Source: Pseudomonas alliivorans
Lineage (GTDB): Bacteria; Pseudomonadota; Gammaproteobacteria; Pseudomonadales; Pseudomonadaceae
Length of the DNA stretch: 64,000 nucleotides
Direction of reading: 5' to 3'
Assembly (NCBI RefSeq): GCF_017826695.1
Contig: NZ_JAFFZW010000012.1
Location: 80,240 to 144,239 of the forward strand
Below the pieces are notes generated by a model. That model worked only from the letters and a program-made list of their open reading frames with translations. It was not told the DNA's origin and did no database searches. Below, piece by piece: positions 43,595-51,299 of this stretch. Position 1 is the first letter of the stretch. Each line of letters begins with the position of its first letter. Position numbers and translations under genes: made by a program.

Positions 43595-44557
43595 ATGACC
43601 CAATCCATTGACCCCCACCTTGTCCGGAAGGATCCCGACCAGGATTTCAGGCAGCAAGAGCTCTATCCGATTCGCGAGGTCGCCCGTCTGACCGGCGTCA
43701 ACCCGGTCACGTTGCGCGCGTGGGAGCGTCGGTATGGCCTGATTCAGCCGACGCGTACCGAAAGTGGGCACCGTCTGTACTCGCAGTCCGACATTGAGAC
43801 CGTACGCAGCATTCTCGACTGGATAGAGCGGGGCGTGGCTGTCAGCAAGATCGGCAAGATCCTGGCCCGCAGCGAGAGCACTCGCAGTCAGTCGTCAACG
43901 CCGGAAAGCCCGCTGTCCCGGGCGGACTGGATTCAATGGCAGACTCAATTGAGGCAGGCGATTGGCATGTTCGACGAGCGGCGCCTGGAGCAACTCTACG
44001 GGCAGATTTTCTCAACCTGCCCACTCGTGGTGGTGTTCGAAGACATCCTGATGCCGCTGTGGCGAGAGGTGATGCTGAATCAGAACGCGTTTGGGCATAC
44101 CAGTGAAGGGTTGTTCTTCGATACGTTCCTGCGCGGCAGAGTGCTGCAGCGCCTGCAACTGGCCAACGATCCTGGAAAGGGAGAGGTGCTGCTGGCTGCT
44201 CTGTCCTCTGTGGATCGAGAGCTTGAATTGTTGGTTGCAGGATTGCTCATGGGAAATACAGAGGTGACCATAAGAGTGCTGGCCATCGGTCAGCCTTTTG
44301 AAGAACTGAGTCTGGTCTGCGAACGGGTCGAGCCGTTGGCGCTGGTGCTGTTTTCCAACGCTTCACCCGCCGCCGATTTGCCAAAGCGTCTTGGCAGACT
44401 CGCGTTGACGCTTGAATGTCCGTTGCTACTGGCCGGAGAAGTGTCGCATTTTGTTCAGGAAAGGCTCGCCGGATCTCCCATCGCCTGCCTTGGCAGTGAT
44501 GGTCGCTCCATGAACCGGTTACTCAAGCAGTTTCTGGCAGGGCAGATGGATAGCTGA
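43595..44557 (+). CDS. MerR-family transcriptional regulator, class II LitR/PplR type
   Basis: 320 residues. A MerR helix-turn-helix lies near residues 25-70 (LYPIREVARLTGVNPVTLRAWERRYGLIQPTRTESGHRLYS). The C-terminal region has the cobalamin-binding-domain outline (IFSTCPLVVVFEDILMPLWREVMLN..., a Rossmann-like half) but lacks the W-x9-EH and DxHxxG cobalamin motifs, as in class II LitR proteins. These act in P. putida with the LOV protein PpSB1 to turn on genes in light (from memory). A LOV receptor is encoded 0.7 kb away, consistent with that pairing. Confidence 0.75.
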   Translation: MTQSIDPHLVRKDPDQDFRQQELYPIREVARLTGVNPVTLRAWERRYGLIQPTRTESGHRLYSQSDIETVRSILDWIERGVAVSKIGKILARSESTRSQSSTPESPLSRADWIQWQTQLRQAIGMFDERRLEQLYGQIFSTCPLVVVFEDILMPLWREVMLNQNAFGHTSEGLFFDTFLRGRVLQRLQLANDPGKGEVLLAALSSVDRELELLVAGLLMGNTEVTIRVLAIGQPFEELSLVCERVEPLALVLFSNASPAADLPKRLGRLALTLECPLLLAGEVSHFVQERLAGSPIACLGSDGRSMNRLLKQFLAGQMDS

Positions 44558-44591
44558 GGCGCAGGCAGCTTGTCCGGTCACGCACGAAGCG

Positions 44592-45197
44592 TCACTTGTG
44601 CAGGGAGGGGTGCATGCGCCGATGTTCCTGCAGGATATATTGACGCAGGCGCTCCGAATCTTCCTTGCTGTGCTGGCTCAGACGGTACGCCCCCAGATTG
44701 TCCTCCTTCAGTCGTTCAAGCTTGCCGCGCATGGCGATCGGCGCCTGTCCCACCGGATTGAACCAGGCAGCAAAGTGCTTGGGCAGCTTGCCCTGCTTTC
44801 TGCTCTCGAGCAGAACACCCTTGAACGAGAGTTCGTGAACCCACAGTGACGTCAGCGAGCCTTTTTCAGTCTCCAGTGGCACAGGCTCCTGAAGAACCAG
44901 ACGCCAGGGACGAATCTGCGGACCTTCCTCGAAAATGCTGGGCGCACCCAGTTCAAGGTGCAGGGCGTGGAATTCGTCCTCGACCAGATGCAGCGGGAAA
45001 TTCATCTGCTGATTTTCGAACTGGGCGTGGATTGTGACCTGCTCGTGAGCTGCAAGCCGGGTCAGCAAATCCTGGATCTGTACGCCGCCATTGACCAACA
45101 GACTGCGCGTGCTGTCACGCACGTTCAGTTTGGGATTGCGCTGCATGCTCTGGATAAAATCCAGCTCAGCTTGCGTCAGTAGGGAATCAGGTTGCAT
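44592..45197 (-). CDS. PilZ/YcgR-like protein with degenerate PilZ motif
   Basis: 201 residues. An N-terminal beta region (IQDLLTRLAAHEQVTIHAQFENQQMNFPLHLVEDEF) resembles the YcgR N-domain, and a later beta region has ELSFKGVLLES, like the PilZ (D/N)xSxxG motif but with Glu, while the first R-x3-R motif is incomplete (RPWR). Cyclic-di-GMP binding is therefore uncertain. It ends with charged helices. Lies on the minus strand 77 bases past the LOV gene. Confidence 0.5.
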   Translation of the reverse strand: MQPDSLLTQAELDFIQSMQRNPKLNVRDSTRSLLVNGGVQIQDLLTRLAAHEQVTIHAQFENQQMNFPLHLVEDEFHALHLELGAPSIFEEGPQIRPWRLVLQEPVPLETEKGSLTSLWVHELSFKGVLLESRKQGKLPKHFAAWFNPVGQAPIAMRGKLERLKEDNLGAYRLSQHSKEDSERLRQYILQEHRRMHPSLHK

Positions 45198-45274
45198 GAC
45201 AGGACTCGAGCTAACCGGTAATTGATGAAAAAGACCTTTTGATCCGCACAGCGTTCCTGCCGTTCGTCGTATTT

Positions 45275-45730
45275 TCAGCTATTTTTCGATTTCAGTGCTT
45301 CAATTTCTGCCTTGGCCTCTGCCAACTGGTCCACAAGTTCTTTGATCCGTTGCTCATTCTGGACCTGAACGGTGACATCTTTCTGAATACCGATGAAATA
45401 CATCAAGCGGTTGGCTTCGTTGCGCACGGGCGTGATCGACAGCTCATTCCAGAACGTGGTGCCATCCTTGCGGTAATTGCGAAGTCTCTGTCGGCACGCC
45501 TGGCCGCTACGTATGGCTTTCTGAATTGCCTCAAGTGCTTCCTGCTGACGGTCGGTGGCCTGTAGAAACCGGCAATCCTGATACAGCACTTCCTCCACGC
45601 TGTAGCCGGTCAGGGCGGCAAAGCCTTTATTGGCATAGATGAGGATGTTGTCGTCACCTTCCTGTTCGGCCACGACAATACCGTCGGTTGATGCATCTAT
45701 GACCATTTGCAGCAATTTTGCGTTGATCAT
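45275..45730 (-). CDS. Short LOV-domain blue-light receptor (PpSB1-LOV type)
   Basis: 151 residues: a LOV/PAS core with short caps, the size of PpSB1-LOV. The flavin-adduct motif is DCRFLQ with the photoactive Cys, and NYRKDGTTFWNELSITPV (Asn, Asn and the FWNEL block) binds FMN. The C-terminus is a coiled coil (IKELVDQLAEAKAEIEALK) for dimerisation or coupling. No output domain is fused. Start at MINAKLL; the longer reading from 45757 is weaker. Closely similar to PpSB1-LOV of P. putida by memory. Confidence 0.9.
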   Translation of the reverse strand: MINAKLLQMVIDASTDGIVVAEQEGDDNILIYANKGFAALTGYSVEEVLYQDCRFLQATDRQQEALEAIQKAIRSGQACRQRLRNYRKDGTTFWNELSITPVRNEANRLMYFIGIQKDVTVQVQNEQRIKELVDQLAEAKAEIEALKSKNS

Positions 45731-45875
45731 CACTTGGCAATCCCGAGCAGATTTCACCGTTGCATTCTAGGGCCTGTCGTCGCTTCAGCGCGAGCCGTGT
45801 CCTTCGTCGGGGCTGAAATGCCAAAGGCCACTGGGGCATACTGTCGCCCTTTTTCAAACTGCCAGAGGACGCGTC

Positions 45876-46328
45876 ATGAGAATCGCGATTGTGTGCGGTT
45901 CGGTCTACGGATCGGCCGAAGAAGTGGCCCGGCATGCAGGCGGGCTGCTGCGCGCTGCCGGTCACGAGACCCTGCTCAACCCTCGCATGACCCTGCCTGA
46001 GCTGTTGGCCTTCGAGCCGCAGGCTCTGTTGGCCGTGACGTCGACCACCGGCATGGGAGAACTGCCCGACAACATCATGCCGATCTACTCGCAGTTGCGT
46101 GACCAGTTGCCTGCTGCGTTGCGTGGCCTGCCCGGCGGTGTCATTGGCCTGGGCGACGCCAGTTACGGTGATACGTTCTGCGCAGGCGGTGAGCAACTGC
46201 GTGAGTTGTTTGCCGAGCTGGGTGTCAGCGAAGTGCAGGCCATGCTGCACCTGGATGCCAGCGAAAGCGTCACGCCCGAGAGCGACGCTGAACCCTGGCT
46301 GGCAGATTTCATCACGCGTCTGGGCTGA
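45876..46328 (+). CDS. Flavodoxin (MioC-like)
   Basis: 150 residues with the flavodoxin FMN-binding loop (IVCGSVYGSAEEVARHA) and the GLGDASYGDTFC loop. It carries electrons as an FMN protein. Family members serve biotin synthase and other redox enzymes or protect from oxidative stress. The start ATG has AGAGGA upstream. Divergent from the LOV gene over 145 bases. Confidence 0.88.
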   Translation: MRIAIVCGSVYGSAEEVARHAGGLLRAAGHETLLNPRMTLPELLAFEPQALLAVTSTTGMGELPDNIMPIYSQLRDQLPAALRGLPGGVIGLGDASYGDTFCAGGEQLRELFAELGVSEVQAMLHLDASESVTPESDAEPWLADFITRLG

Positions 46329-46440
46329 ACCCATCCCGTTGCGTTATTGAGCACCATTCAGCAGCGGCGGTGTTTATTGTGGGCGTCGTCCCGGTGGTCA
46401 ACACTCAGTGGATTACGTCCCTCTGACAGTGGAGCCAGCA

Positions 46441-47352
46441 ATGAGCGAATCCGTGCTTTTTGAAGACAAGGTGGTCATCGTGACAGGAGCCGGCGGAGGG
46501 CTTGGGCGGGCTCACGCGCTGCTGTTCGCGAAACACGGCGCGCGGGTGGTCGTCAATGATCTGGGCGGATCGGCGCACGGCGAGGGTGCCAACGCCTCGG
46601 CTGCCGATCGCGTAGTGGCCGAGATTCGCGAAGCGGGCGGTACGGCGGTAGCCAATCACGACTCGGTGACCGACGGTGGCCACATCGTGCAACACGCCCT
46701 CGATGCTTTCGGCCGCATCGACGTGGTAGTCAACAATGCCGGTATTCTGCGCGACAAGTCCTTCGCCAAAATGGAGGATGCCGACTGGGATCTGGTTTAC
46801 CGGGTTCATGTGGAAGGGGCCTACAAAGTCACGCATGCCGCATGGCCGCATCTGCGCGAGCAGAATTTCGGTCGGGTGATCTTTACTTCCTCGACATCGG
46901 GCATCTACGGCAACTTTGGACAGTCGAATTACGCGATGGCCAAGCTCGGGTTGTACGGCTTGACCCGCACGCTTGCTTTGGAGGGCCGCAAGAACGGTAT
47001 CTTCGTCAACGCCATCGCACCAACGGGTGGCACGCGGATGACCGAGGGCCTGATACCGGCCAACGTATTCGAGCTGCTCAAGCCGGAGCTGGTCAGCCCG
47101 CTGGTGGTGTATCTGGGCAGTGATCGTTGCCAGGAAAGCGGCAGCCTGTTCGAAGTGGGTGGCGGCTGGATCGGCAAGGTTCGCTGGGAGCGCAGCCTGG
47201 GTGCCTGTTTCGATCCCCATGCAGGCTTCAGTCCGGAGGATGTCGCCGGGCACTGGCAAGCCATCGGTGATTTCGAGGGCGCGGCGCATCCGGCGGATAA
47301 CATCGAAGCGTTGAAAGAGATGATGGCCAATCTACAGAAGTTTGTGCAGTAA
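46441..47352 (+). CDS. Short-chain dehydrogenase (3-hydroxyacyl-CoA dehydrogenase type, MFE-2-like)
   Basis: 303 residues. NAD-binding IVTGAGGGLGRAHALLFA, NNAG, and the catalytic Ser-Tyr-Lys as SSTSG and NYAMAKLG. The C-terminal extension (GWIGKVRWERSLG, SPEDVAGHWQAI) matches the dehydrogenase part of peroxisomal multifunctional enzyme type 2. It likely oxidises a 3-hydroxyacyl-CoA in lipid or sterol breakdown. GGAG nine bases before the ATG sets the start. Confidence 0.88.
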   Translation: MSESVLFEDKVVIVTGAGGGLGRAHALLFAKHGARVVVNDLGGSAHGEGANASAADRVVAEIREAGGTAVANHDSVTDGGHIVQHALDAFGRIDVVVNNAGILRDKSFAKMEDADWDLVYRVHVEGAYKVTHAAWPHLREQNFGRVIFTSSTSGIYGNFGQSNYAMAKLGLYGLTRTLALEGRKNGIFVNAIAPTGGTRMTEGLIPANVFELLKPELVSPLVVYLGSDRCQESGSLFEVGGGWIGKVRWERSLGACFDPHAGFSPEDVAGHWQAIGDFEGAAHPADNIEALKEMMANLQKFVQ

Positions 47353-47594
47353 CGCCGGTTTCAGCATGACCACCAGCCGGGTAGGGTTATTTCTCGGCCG
47401 GTGTGATGCTTGTTTTTATGTGTTCAAATATTGATGATCTATAGGTGTGCAGCGTGTAATTGAAGGCTTGATTACCCCTTCATGTAAGCTCTTTCCGATG
47501 CCGTTGTAAGTTTGGTACTGATTTCTGGTCTTCTATCAACTAACACCTTTTTGCTCCGATATGACCGTTGAACGTATTCATATCGGAGTCTTCC

Positions 47595-48113
47595 ATGGTT
47601 GGATTAATATCGGGTGATTTTCCACCTGTCACCGTTAAAACGCCCGCAGCGCGGGCAACTATCAAGGCGCCCAGAATTCAGATCAGTCAGGTGCTGCGAG
47701 AGGTCGGGGAAAATGCACTTGCGCTCAATTCGTTAGCGATGGAAAAGCGCAAGATGAAGCCGATGTTCAAGGACTTCAACCCGGAGCAGATCACGCCCAA
47801 TGACCTTGCCAGAGCGGGAAAGGTGCTGTTCAAGGCTGGCTTCATCGATAATCATACAGCCGAACTCATGAGCCGCGCCGGTGACGAGTTTGACAAAAAA
47901 GGTAATGTGCTTAACCCGGACAGGGAAATCAATGCACTGGACTTCTTCGCCAGTCGTATTCTGGATATGAAAGAGAAGTCGGCATGGGGAGATCCCTACG
48001 CCAAACTGCTATTGCCGGATTACACTCGAACCATTCATATCCTGAAAAACCTCGCTGCATTTGCCCAGTCAGGTGACAGTCCGGAGGTGCGCAAGCCCAT
48101 GGTGCGGGAATAA
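47595..48113 (+). CDS. Unrecognised protein, basic N-terminus and helical domain
   Basis: 172 residues. The first 40 residues are rich in Pro, Thr, Ala and basic residues; the rest is predicted helical (MKPMFKDFNPEQITPNDLARAGKVLFKAGFIDNHTAELMSRAGDEF, DFFASRILDMKEKSAWGDPYAKLLL). No signal peptide, membrane segment or known motif. CGGAGTC before the ATG supports the start. The upstream region is AT-rich. Recalls in layout the unknown protein at 35.7-36.4 kb (disordered start, compact helical end), but no clear sequence match was seen. Confidence 0.7.
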   Translation: MVGLISGDFPPVTVKTPAARATIKAPRIQISQVLREVGENALALNSLAMEKRKMKPMFKDFNPEQITPNDLARAGKVLFKAGFIDNHTAELMSRAGDEFDKKGNVLNPDREINALDFFASRILDMKEKSAWGDPYAKLLLPDYTRTIHILKNLAAFAQSGDSPEVRKPMVRE

Positions 48114-48175
48114 GAGGAGGCCAGGAAGAGCAGGTCTTATACAAAGGCGTGACAGCGCGTCGTGATTGAAGAACG

Positions 48176-48211
48176 AAAAAAAACCGCCGCACAGCGAACT
48201 GTGCGGCGGTT
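48176..48211 (-). terminator. Terminator after the SirB1-family gene
   Basis: Perfect 13-bp stem AACCGCCGCACAG/CTGTGCGGCGGTT with a CGAA tetraloop, followed on the minus strand by a run of eight T. It lies about 140 bases after the minus-strand gene's stop. Confidence 0.85.
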
Positions 48212-48353
48212 AATGGAAGTTGATTCAGGGGAGCTGAAAAACAACGTCTTCAAGGGCGATAAGGTTAGCGTCCCTGGAGCGTTTGAAACATCCTCGGACA
48301 GGATATGCAGCGTTACCTGGGCGGTAACAATACCCGGCCTCGGCGTCTGTCAG

Positions 48354-49157
48354 TCAGTGCACGCTACGGTGAGAGGGCAACTGGCTCAAGCGTTCGGCGA
48401 GCTTGAGTCGCTGTATCGGGTCTTCACTGAGCAGCAACGCATGCTGCAGATCGAAGCGCTCGGCCTGCGGACACTCCAGTGACTGATAAAGGCTGGCGCG
48501 GGCCATGTGATCGCTGCTGGTGGCCTGGCCCAGTTCGACGATCCGGTCAGCATCCCTGAGGGCTGCGATCAGGTCATCATTGATGATGTGCAAATGCCTG
48601 AGGTTGCGCGACAGCCGTTGCATGATGTTCACAGGCGTGGCCCGCGTCATGTGCACAGCCTGCAATTGCATGGTGGGGCCGAACTGCCGCACCAGCAGCT
48701 CGCGGCAGTCTTTGGGATACAGCCTGCGACCGCCACAGGGATCGAGCAGGTGATCCGCGCCCGGAACACGCAGCAGGAAGTGTCCGGGGAAGTTGACGCC
48801 CTCCAGCGCGATATCCAGCCGCCGTGCAATCTCCATGGCCACCAGCGCCAGGCCCAGTGGCTGACCGCGACGGCGTTGCACCACTTTGTGCAGCAACGCC
48901 GAGTCGGGCCTGGGCGGGTTCCAGTCATCCTGCTGGAAGCCCAGTGCGCTGAGCTGGCGCAGCAGTAACTGAGCCAGCTCCGAAGACGGGGCCACTGGAA
49001 GTGCCGCGCCAATCCGATGCTGCAAGAGATCGATTTCGGCCAGGAGTTCATGGCGTGGGAAATGCGCGTCATGTTCGGTCGACACCCACAACGCGGCGTC
49101 GAAGACCGAAGGCGGTGTGCGTTGCAGGCAGTCCAGGCAATGCTGACGTGGAGTCAT
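48354..49157 (-). CDS. SirB1-family protein
   Basis: 267 residues matching SirB1 (transglutaminase-like, TPR-like helical repeats): LHKVVQRRRGQPLGLALVAMEIARRLDIALEGVNFPGHFLLRV, then LDPCGGRRLYPKDCRELL. The Cys, His and Asp of the transglutaminase-like fold are partly present (GHFLL, DP). Function is not well defined in the family. A clear terminator ends it. Confidence 0.88.
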   Translation of the reverse strand: MTPRQHCLDCLQRTPPSVFDAALWVSTEHDAHFPRHELLAEIDLLQHRIGAALPVAPSSELAQLLLRQLSALGFQQDDWNPPRPDSALLHKVVQRRRGQPLGLALVAMEIARRLDIALEGVNFPGHFLLRVPGADHLLDPCGGRRLYPKDCRELLVRQFGPTMQLQAVHMTRATPVNIMQRLSRNLRHLHIINDDLIAALRDADRIVELGQATSSDHMARASLYQSLECPQAERFDLQHALLLSEDPIQRLKLAERLSQLPSHRSVH

Positions 49158-49319
49158 CGACCCCTCCGTGCTGACAGGTTCGGTAAAAGCGTGCTGTTAT
49201 GATTCCTTTTAGCCCTGCCGACGTATTTCGTCCAGCACCGCTTGTATCTGCCTGAGCGGTCGATTGTTTTCCCGGGCCAGCGCCTATACTCGCCTGACAT
49301 AAGAAGGGGAGCACACTGC

Positions 49320-50339
49320 ATGTTCGCTCTCATGCAAGAGTCACGTGCCGAGTCGCTGCATCTGGTGTGCGATCCTGATGCAGGATTGAAAGCCGTCATC
49401 GCCATTCACAGCAGCCGTCTGGGGCCTGCGCTGGGCGGATGTCGCTACCTGACCTATCCAGATGAAGAGAGCGCGGTAGAGGATGCCATTCAATTGGCGA
49501 GAAGCATGAGCTACAAGTCGGCTCTTGCCGGCCTGCCGCTGGGTGGGGGCAAGGCGGTCATCATGCGAGCCGCGCAACGCGTGGACCGGTCAGTCCTGTT
49601 CGAGGCTTTCGGGCGCTTTGTCGAAAGCCTCCAGGGTCGTTACATCACCGCTGTCGACAGCGGCACGTCCAGCGTCGACATGGATTGTGTGGCGCTCAGC
49701 ACCCGGCATGTCACCAGCACCAGTGAGGCAGGGGACCCGTCGATCAGCACAGCGATGGGCATGTTCACCGGTATTCGGGCCACGGCCATGGCGCGTCTGG
49801 GCAGCGACAACCTCGAGGGGTTACGCGTTGCGATTCAAGGGTTGGGCCATGTGGGCTACCCGTTGGCCGCGCTGCTGCATGCCGCTGGAGCCGAGCTACT
49901 GGTGAGCGATCTGGACAGCGACAAAGTGCAACGGGCAATGACGCAATTCGAGGCGCACCCCATTGCATGCGAAGCGCTGCTGAGTACGCCGTGCGACATT
50001 CTCGCGCCTTGCGGTCTGGGCCACGTATTGAACTGCAAGAGCGTTGCGCAGTTGCGTTGCGCGGCAGTCGCGGGCGCGGCGAACAACCAGTTGACCAGCC
50101 TTCAGGTGGGTGACCAGCTGGAGGCACGGGGAATTCTTTATGCACCGGACTACGTCATCAATTCGGGCGGGTTGATCTATGTCGCGCTGAAGCACCGTGG
50201 CGAAGAGCAGGGCACGATTGATCGTCATCTTTCCCGGATCGGGGTGCGACTGACCGAAGTCTTCGCTCACTCGCAGGCGGAAAAACGTTCACCGGCACGC
50301 ATCGCCGCTGCGCTGGCTGAGCGTTTGTTGAATGAGTGA
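49320..50339 (+). CDS. Leucine/phenylalanine/valine dehydrogenase family amino-acid dehydrogenase
   Basis: 339 residues. The substrate-domain motif is GGCRYLTY...SYKSALAGLPLGGGKAVI with catalytic Lys, followed by GTSSVDMD and a nucleotide-binding VAIQGLGHVGYPLA. It oxidatively deaminates a branched-chain or aromatic amino acid to its keto acid with NAD. GGGGAG before the ATG sets the start. It stands alone between convergent and divergent genes. Confidence 0.88.
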   Translation: MFALMQESRAESLHLVCDPDAGLKAVIAIHSSRLGPALGGCRYLTYPDEESAVEDAIQLARSMSYKSALAGLPLGGGKAVIMRAAQRVDRSVLFEAFGRFVESLQGRYITAVDSGTSSVDMDCVALSTRHVTSTSEAGDPSISTAMGMFTGIRATAMARLGSDNLEGLRVAIQGLGHVGYPLAALLHAAGAELLVSDLDSDKVQRAMTQFEAHPIACEALLSTPCDILAPCGLGHVLNCKSVAQLRCAAVAGAANNQLTSLQVGDQLEARGILYAPDYVINSGGLIYVALKHRGEEQGTIDRHLSRIGVRLTEVFAHSQAEKRSPARIAAALAERLLNE

Positions 50340-50392
50340 TGCTCCCTCGGTCCGGATTCGTTCATCGGAGACGAGAGTGGAGCAACGGGAGG

Positions 50393-51265
50393 CTATTTCT
50401 TCAGCGCTTTGACCAGCGCAGGCGTTACGTAGTGCGGGCCGTCGAACAGGTACAAGGGATAGCCGTCATAGGCGGCGAGCTGCGGTTTCAACTCGGCAAC
50501 CGTCGCCGAGCGAAAGCCGCCGCCGACTTTCGGGCGAAACGCTTCGACGATGATTCTGACGCGGTTCTTGCCCAGCCGGGTGCGCAAGGCATCGGCATAG
50601 GTGCGGGCGACCGGCGCGGTGCGGGCGTAGACACCCACGCCGTCCTGAAAGAACACCCCGATATCATCCGGTAGCCAGGTTTTCAGCCAGTCGGCGGTGG
50701 CGGCAGGGCCGATGTTGGCGCCATCGTAGACGCTGATCCACAGCGGCCTTGGCAGCTTTGCCAGCAGCGCGGGCAGTTCTTTGGCGCGGCTCCAGCTCGG
50801 ATCGACTTCTGCGGGGAAATACCACCCGGTGACATTGAGCGGCGTCTTGACCTTGGCCAATTGCGCCGACAGCACCGCCAGTTGCTCGATATTGTCCCGA
50901 GACAGGTTTTCGCTGAAATGCCCGGCCAGGCCGAGAATCACATCCTGTGCCCACGGCTCCTTGCCGATGCGTGCCCAGTCCGGCAGGACCGGCACGGTGG
51001 GCAGCGTCGTGCCGGGAATGAATGCCTGGTTATCCACCGCCGTCCATTGCACCAGCAGCTCCCGTGCGCCAAGCCTGTCCCAGTCCCCCTCTATGTCCAC
51101 GGTGGCATTGTCCGGCTGCCAGACAATGCCGACGATCTGTGCATCCCTGGATGCAAACAGCTCGCGCAGTTCGCCTGTCACAATGCCGAGCGCACCGATC
51201 AGCACAGCAACCAGCGAGGTCTTGATCAAGGGCCTTCCCTGCAACAGCGAAATCAGACCCTTCAA
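50393..51265 (-). CDS. TIM-barrel (DUF4434-like) protein of the polysaccharide operon
   Basis: 290 residues. One N-terminal membrane segment (TSLVAVLIGALGIVTGEL) precedes a soluble domain resembling the DUF4434 glycoside-hydrolase-like TIM barrel (LGLAGHFSENLSRDNIEQLAVLSAQL, TGWYFPAEVDPSW, IGVFFQDGVGVYAR). Conserved acidic residues on barrel strands are visible (Glu and Asp in FPAEVDP, Asp in FFQDGVG, Glu in IIVEAFRP). It probably faces the periplasm and trims or processes the polymer. Last gene of the operon, 34 bases past nfrA. Confidence 0.65.
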   Translation of the reverse strand: MKGLISLLQGRPLIKTSLVAVLIGALGIVTGELRELFASRDAQIVGIVWQPDNATVDIEGDWDRLGARELLVQWTAVDNQAFIPGTTLPTVPVLPDWARIGKEPWAQDVILGLAGHFSENLSRDNIEQLAVLSAQLAKVKTPLNVTGWYFPAEVDPSWSRAKELPALLAKLPRPLWISVYDGANIGPAATADWLKTWLPDDIGVFFQDGVGVYARTAPVARTYADALRTRLGKNRVRIIVEAFRPKVGGGFRSATVAELKPQLAAYDGYPLYLFDGPHYVTPALVKALKK

Positions 51266-51299
51266 GCATTGTTCCTCGCTTCATTTTGCGCCAGTACGA

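Noticed and set aside
42800..44557. Cobalamin-based photoreceptor (CarH/class I LitR) for the MerR gene
   Set aside because: The W-x9-EH and DxHxxG cobalamin motifs are absent, so the class II type is preferred.
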